A DNA stretch of 64,000 nt from Solea solea (lineage: Eukaryota; Chordata; Actinopteri; Pleuronectiformes; Soleidae), in NCBI RefSeq assembly GCF_958295425.1, contig NC_081138.1, positions 19,280,886 to 19,344,885 on the forward strand. The letters are read 5' to 3'. Positions 61,322-64,000 of the stretch are shown here, one piece after another. Position numbers and translations under genes: made by a program. Below the pieces are notes generated by a model. The model saw only the letters and a list, made by a program, of their open reading frames with translations, was not told the origin of the DNA and did not search any database. The stretch's first letter is position 1. The number at the start of each line of letters is the position of its first letter.

Positions 61322-61520
61322 ACATAACTGGTTGAAGACCATGTAAAGAAGAACAATTTAGCCTTGGTAAGCTCGTGTTCATCCACTTACTGACCAATTA
61401 TAACAAAAAATGTTGGATCAGTAGGTTTGTCTGTAGAGTCCTCCCTCCAAAGGTTTATTTAGTCCTAAGAATTTGAACACCAGCCCATAATCCTCCTGTA
61501 GACACACCTATAGTGGAGAG

Positions 61521-61526
61521 TATAAA
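61521..61526 (+). promoter_or_regulatory. TATA box of HCE copy 3
   Basis: TATAAA, 88 bp upstream of the start codon, after CCTCCTGTAGACACACCT at 61493-61510. It has the same spacing as copy 2. Confidence 0.75.
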
Positions 61527-61608
61527 GACCCTGGGCAGCACTGAGTCAAACATAGATCATCAGGAGTCTCTCCACAGAAGCTCCACAGCCTCCAGACCAA
61601 CCCTGAAG

Positions 61609-62388
61609 ATGACTCCCACTGTCAGCCTGCTGTTGCTGCTCCTGCTCGGCCTGTCTGCGGCTCATCCTCTCCAGGATGAAGGAAATGAAGATGAAGACGA
61701 CGTTGACATCACCACCAGGATTCTAACCTCCAACAACGCCACAGATGAGATCCTGCTGGAAGGAGACCTGCTCGCTCCAAAAACCAGAAACGCCATGAAG
61801 TGCTGGTATCAGAGCTGCCAGTGGAAGAAAGGAAACAATGGTCTGGTGACAATCCCATTCACTGTGAGCAGTCAGTTCACCAGCTGGGAAAAGCAGAAGA
61901 TCGACTCTGCCCTGAAGGTCTACCACAGCAGTACCTGCATCCGCTTTGTCCCCCGTCAGAACCAGTATGACTACATCAGCATCGAGAACAGAGCTGGATG
62001 TTTCTCCGCTCTGGGCAGAGTGGGAGGAAGACAGGTGCTCTCGCTGAACAGACAGGGCTGTGTCTACCACGGTGTCGTCCTGCACGAGATCAACCACGCT
62101 CTGGGCTTCCAGCATGAGCAGACCAGGAGCGACCGTGACAACTATGTCAAGATCAACTGGGAGTACATTAACCCACAGAATGCCTACAACTTCTACAAGC
62201 AGGACACCAACAACCTGAACACTCCCTACGACTACTCCTCCATCATGCACTATGGAAGAACAGCCTTCACTGTCCAGTACGGGAGAGATACAATCACTCC
62301 CATCCCCAACCCCAATGTCCAGATCGGCCAGAGGCGGGGCATGTCCCGCTGGGACATCATCAGGATCAACGCCCTCTATGGCTGCTAA
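61609..62388 (+). CDS. hce: High choriolytic enzyme (HCE), astacin-family hatching protease, copy 3
   Basis: Third intact single-exon gene, 259 residues, with complete signal peptide, propeptide, zinc helix HEINHALGFQHE (159-170), Met-turn at 211-216 and six cysteines. It is distinguished by A17; otherwise it combines T205 (as in copy 1) with Q119 and I251 (as in copy 2). That mosaic pattern is what gene conversion among tandem copies would give, though so few sites cannot prove it. The ATG at 61609 follows the same CCTGAAG leader as the other copies; the longer open frame begins inside the promoter and was not used. The polyadenylation signal AATAAA is at 62437-62442. Confidence 0.95.
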   Translation: MTPTVSLLLLLLLGLSAAHPLQDEGNEDEDDVDITTRILTSNNATDEILLEGDLLAPKTRNAMKCWYQSCQWKKGNNGLVTIPFTVSSQFTSWEKQKIDSALKVYHSSTCIRFVPRQNQYDYISIENRAGCFSALGRVGGRQVLSLNRQGCVYHGVVLHEINHALGFQHEQTRSDRDNYVKINWEYINPQNAYNFYKQDTNNLNTPYDYSSIMHYGRTAFTVQYGRDTITPIPNPNVQIGQRRGMSRWDIIRINALYGC

Positions 62389-63970
62389 TAATGCTAATGT
62401 TGAATGTCCTGTTTGTGTTCTTTTTATCCTGTCATTAATAAAAGCAACTATAATCTATGATAAACAATGGTCAAGTTTACTACAGAATATATGACCCCAA
62501 CAAATGTCAAAAATAAAGGTAAAACAACATGACTGCTGTTGTGTCAATTTACATGACTGTGTTTGAGATTATTAAAATACTTTAATTTATACATTAAGTC
62601 ATCTTCACCTAAATACAATCACTGAGCATAGCAAGGATGGCCAAATAATTAACTTCACTACTCAAAAATCCATGTTGTAATTATGTCACCTTTTCTTTTT
62701 CAGTTATCAAAAGATTAGGAAAAAATGTTGCCTACACCTTACTGACTGTGATGCTATTACACAAGTTACATATATCATGCACCAGTTCATCAATTAATTA
62801 ACTCTACCACTTATCCTTTTTGCATTGTGGGGGCATGGAGCCAATTTTAAGTTCATATATTTAAAAACCAAAATATGAAGAAATATTTCATTTCTTTCTA
62901 ATATTATTTTATTTATTATTTATTTATTACTAATAGGTGAAAATAACACACAAGAAAGGTGTTTGTCTTTAAAGAGGCAACAGAAAACCTCCGTTCCCCT
63001 AATGATTAGTGCTTCATAGAGTTTAAAAAGCTAATACTGTACAGTCCTGTGGCCCTGTGTTGTTGTGTGTCATAGCAAACATACTGATGTACAAAAACAC
63101 AATGGTTACCAGGTAAATAATATCCCCTATATTGTTTTGGATATAAAATATCAGAGTTACTTTGTGTCATGAATCAAGTCATCAGTTTTTTTCATAAAGC
63201 CCATCAATCCCAGTGGTCAGCAGAGTAACATCATGACAACAAGGCTCATAGGGGATCAATATAAACATGGATGGTGTCATTTTTCTGTCACCATTACACA
63301 TGTGCCAAAGAGCTGACCCAAAGCATAGGCCAACTAAGTGTTGGGCCACTGTGACCACAAAGGGTCACCCAAGAGTGTTTGATGTGTCTCACAATAGAGT
63401 TTTTTGTAAAATAAATAATATATCATGAAAATGTTATACAAAGATGTCAACAGCCATACTGATGTCTTTGGATTTATGTTTTTTGTATAATGGTTTAACT
63501 GAATTTTGGTTGAATATTATATTGAATATTTAACTGGGAATTAATGCAAAACCACAGTCTCTATGTAAATGTGTATGTAACGGTTAAAATTGAAGCTAGG
63601 TTGAGAAGTGTTATATTGAATAAAGACGCCTGAGGCTAAAAAAGCAGTTAATCTCTCTTGAGCAATTTTTAGATGGTCCAGAACGATAGCTAAAATGTTT
63701 CACATCTGCTGTTAAGCCACACAGAAAGCATCTTTACACATGTTTCAGTTTTGGATGATGACATAAAAATGATACAGGTGTAACATCAGTCAGATTTAAG
63801 TTGGACTAAATAACACATTTGGTATAAACTGATTGTGTTTGTGACAATAAATCCCAGTGAGACATAGCACCAGTTTCATGGTTCTTTTGTGTCACAGAGC
63901 TGAGCCTCTAATATTTTCAAACATGAAAACAGTAAAAATCAGTCCCATATGTTGGCTAGCATCTCCCAAT
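62389..63970 (+). repeat. 3' UTR and flank of HCE copy 3, tandem unit
   Basis: Homologous to 59684-61321. A deletion of roughly 55 bp around 62650 relative to the copy-2 flank changes the offset from 2,705 to 2,650 bp. After that the two flanks are nearly indistinguishable for over 1.1 kb. No genes were seen inside. Confidence 0.85.
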
Positions 63971-64000
63971 CACATAACTGGTTGAAGACCATGTAAAGAA
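63971..64000 (+). other. Start of a fourth HCE tandem unit (cut by window end)
   Basis: These 30 bases equal 61321-61350, the start of the promoter-proximal region of copy 3. By that spacing a fourth HCE start codon would be expected roughly 260 bp beyond the window. This is an extrapolation. Confidence 0.6.

Overview
The window looks like teleost fish nuclear DNA, probably a percomorph. It holds the last two coding exons of a gonadotropin-releasing hormone receptor that keeps a cytoplasmic tail, three single-exon astacin-family hatching enzyme genes (high choriolytic enzyme, HCE, which lacks introns in many euteleosts), and fish-type SINE, Tc1, hAT and Harbinger remnants. No prokaryotic features were seen.

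Layout. 1-2595: 3' part of a GnRH receptor gene on the + strand (exon 865-1057, phase-1 intron, last exon 2180-2595); the exon for transmembrane helices 1-4 lies before the window. 2596-9931: AT-rich intergenic DNA with a hAT-type MITE (with 8-bp target duplication), two tRNA-type SINE copies, a GA microsatellite, a Harbinger-like transposase scrap, an 80-bp near-perfect hairpin, a LINE/SINE-type 3' tail and a Tc1 transposase C-terminus. 9932-10292: the broken 3' end of an HCE gene on the - strand. 10317-56009: a macrosatellite of about 46 kb, built from roughly 1,200 copies of a 38-bp monomer. It has nested higher-order repeats and at least twelve embedded copies of a tRNA-derived SINE head, clustered near its left side and in its right third. 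56010-64000: an HCE cluster. One gene is on the - strand (57149-57928), followed head-to-head by two tandem + strand genes (58904-59683 and 61609-62388) in repeat units of about 2.65-2.7 kb. The window ends 30 bp into what appears to be a fourth unit.

How it fits together. The HCE proteins are secreted zinc proteases that swell and soften the egg envelope at hatching. The three copies differ at only four residues and share a TATA promoter block, so they probably act as dosage copies expressed in hatching gland cells. The satellite lies between a truncated HCE copy and the first intact HCE copy, both on the - strand, so it appears to have grown inside an older HCE tandem cluster. The GnRH receptor is a neighbour with no evident functional link. 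The most unusual object is the satellite: its edges and centre differ systematically, it has captured and amplified SINE heads, and blocks up to about 11.7 kb apart are nearly identical.
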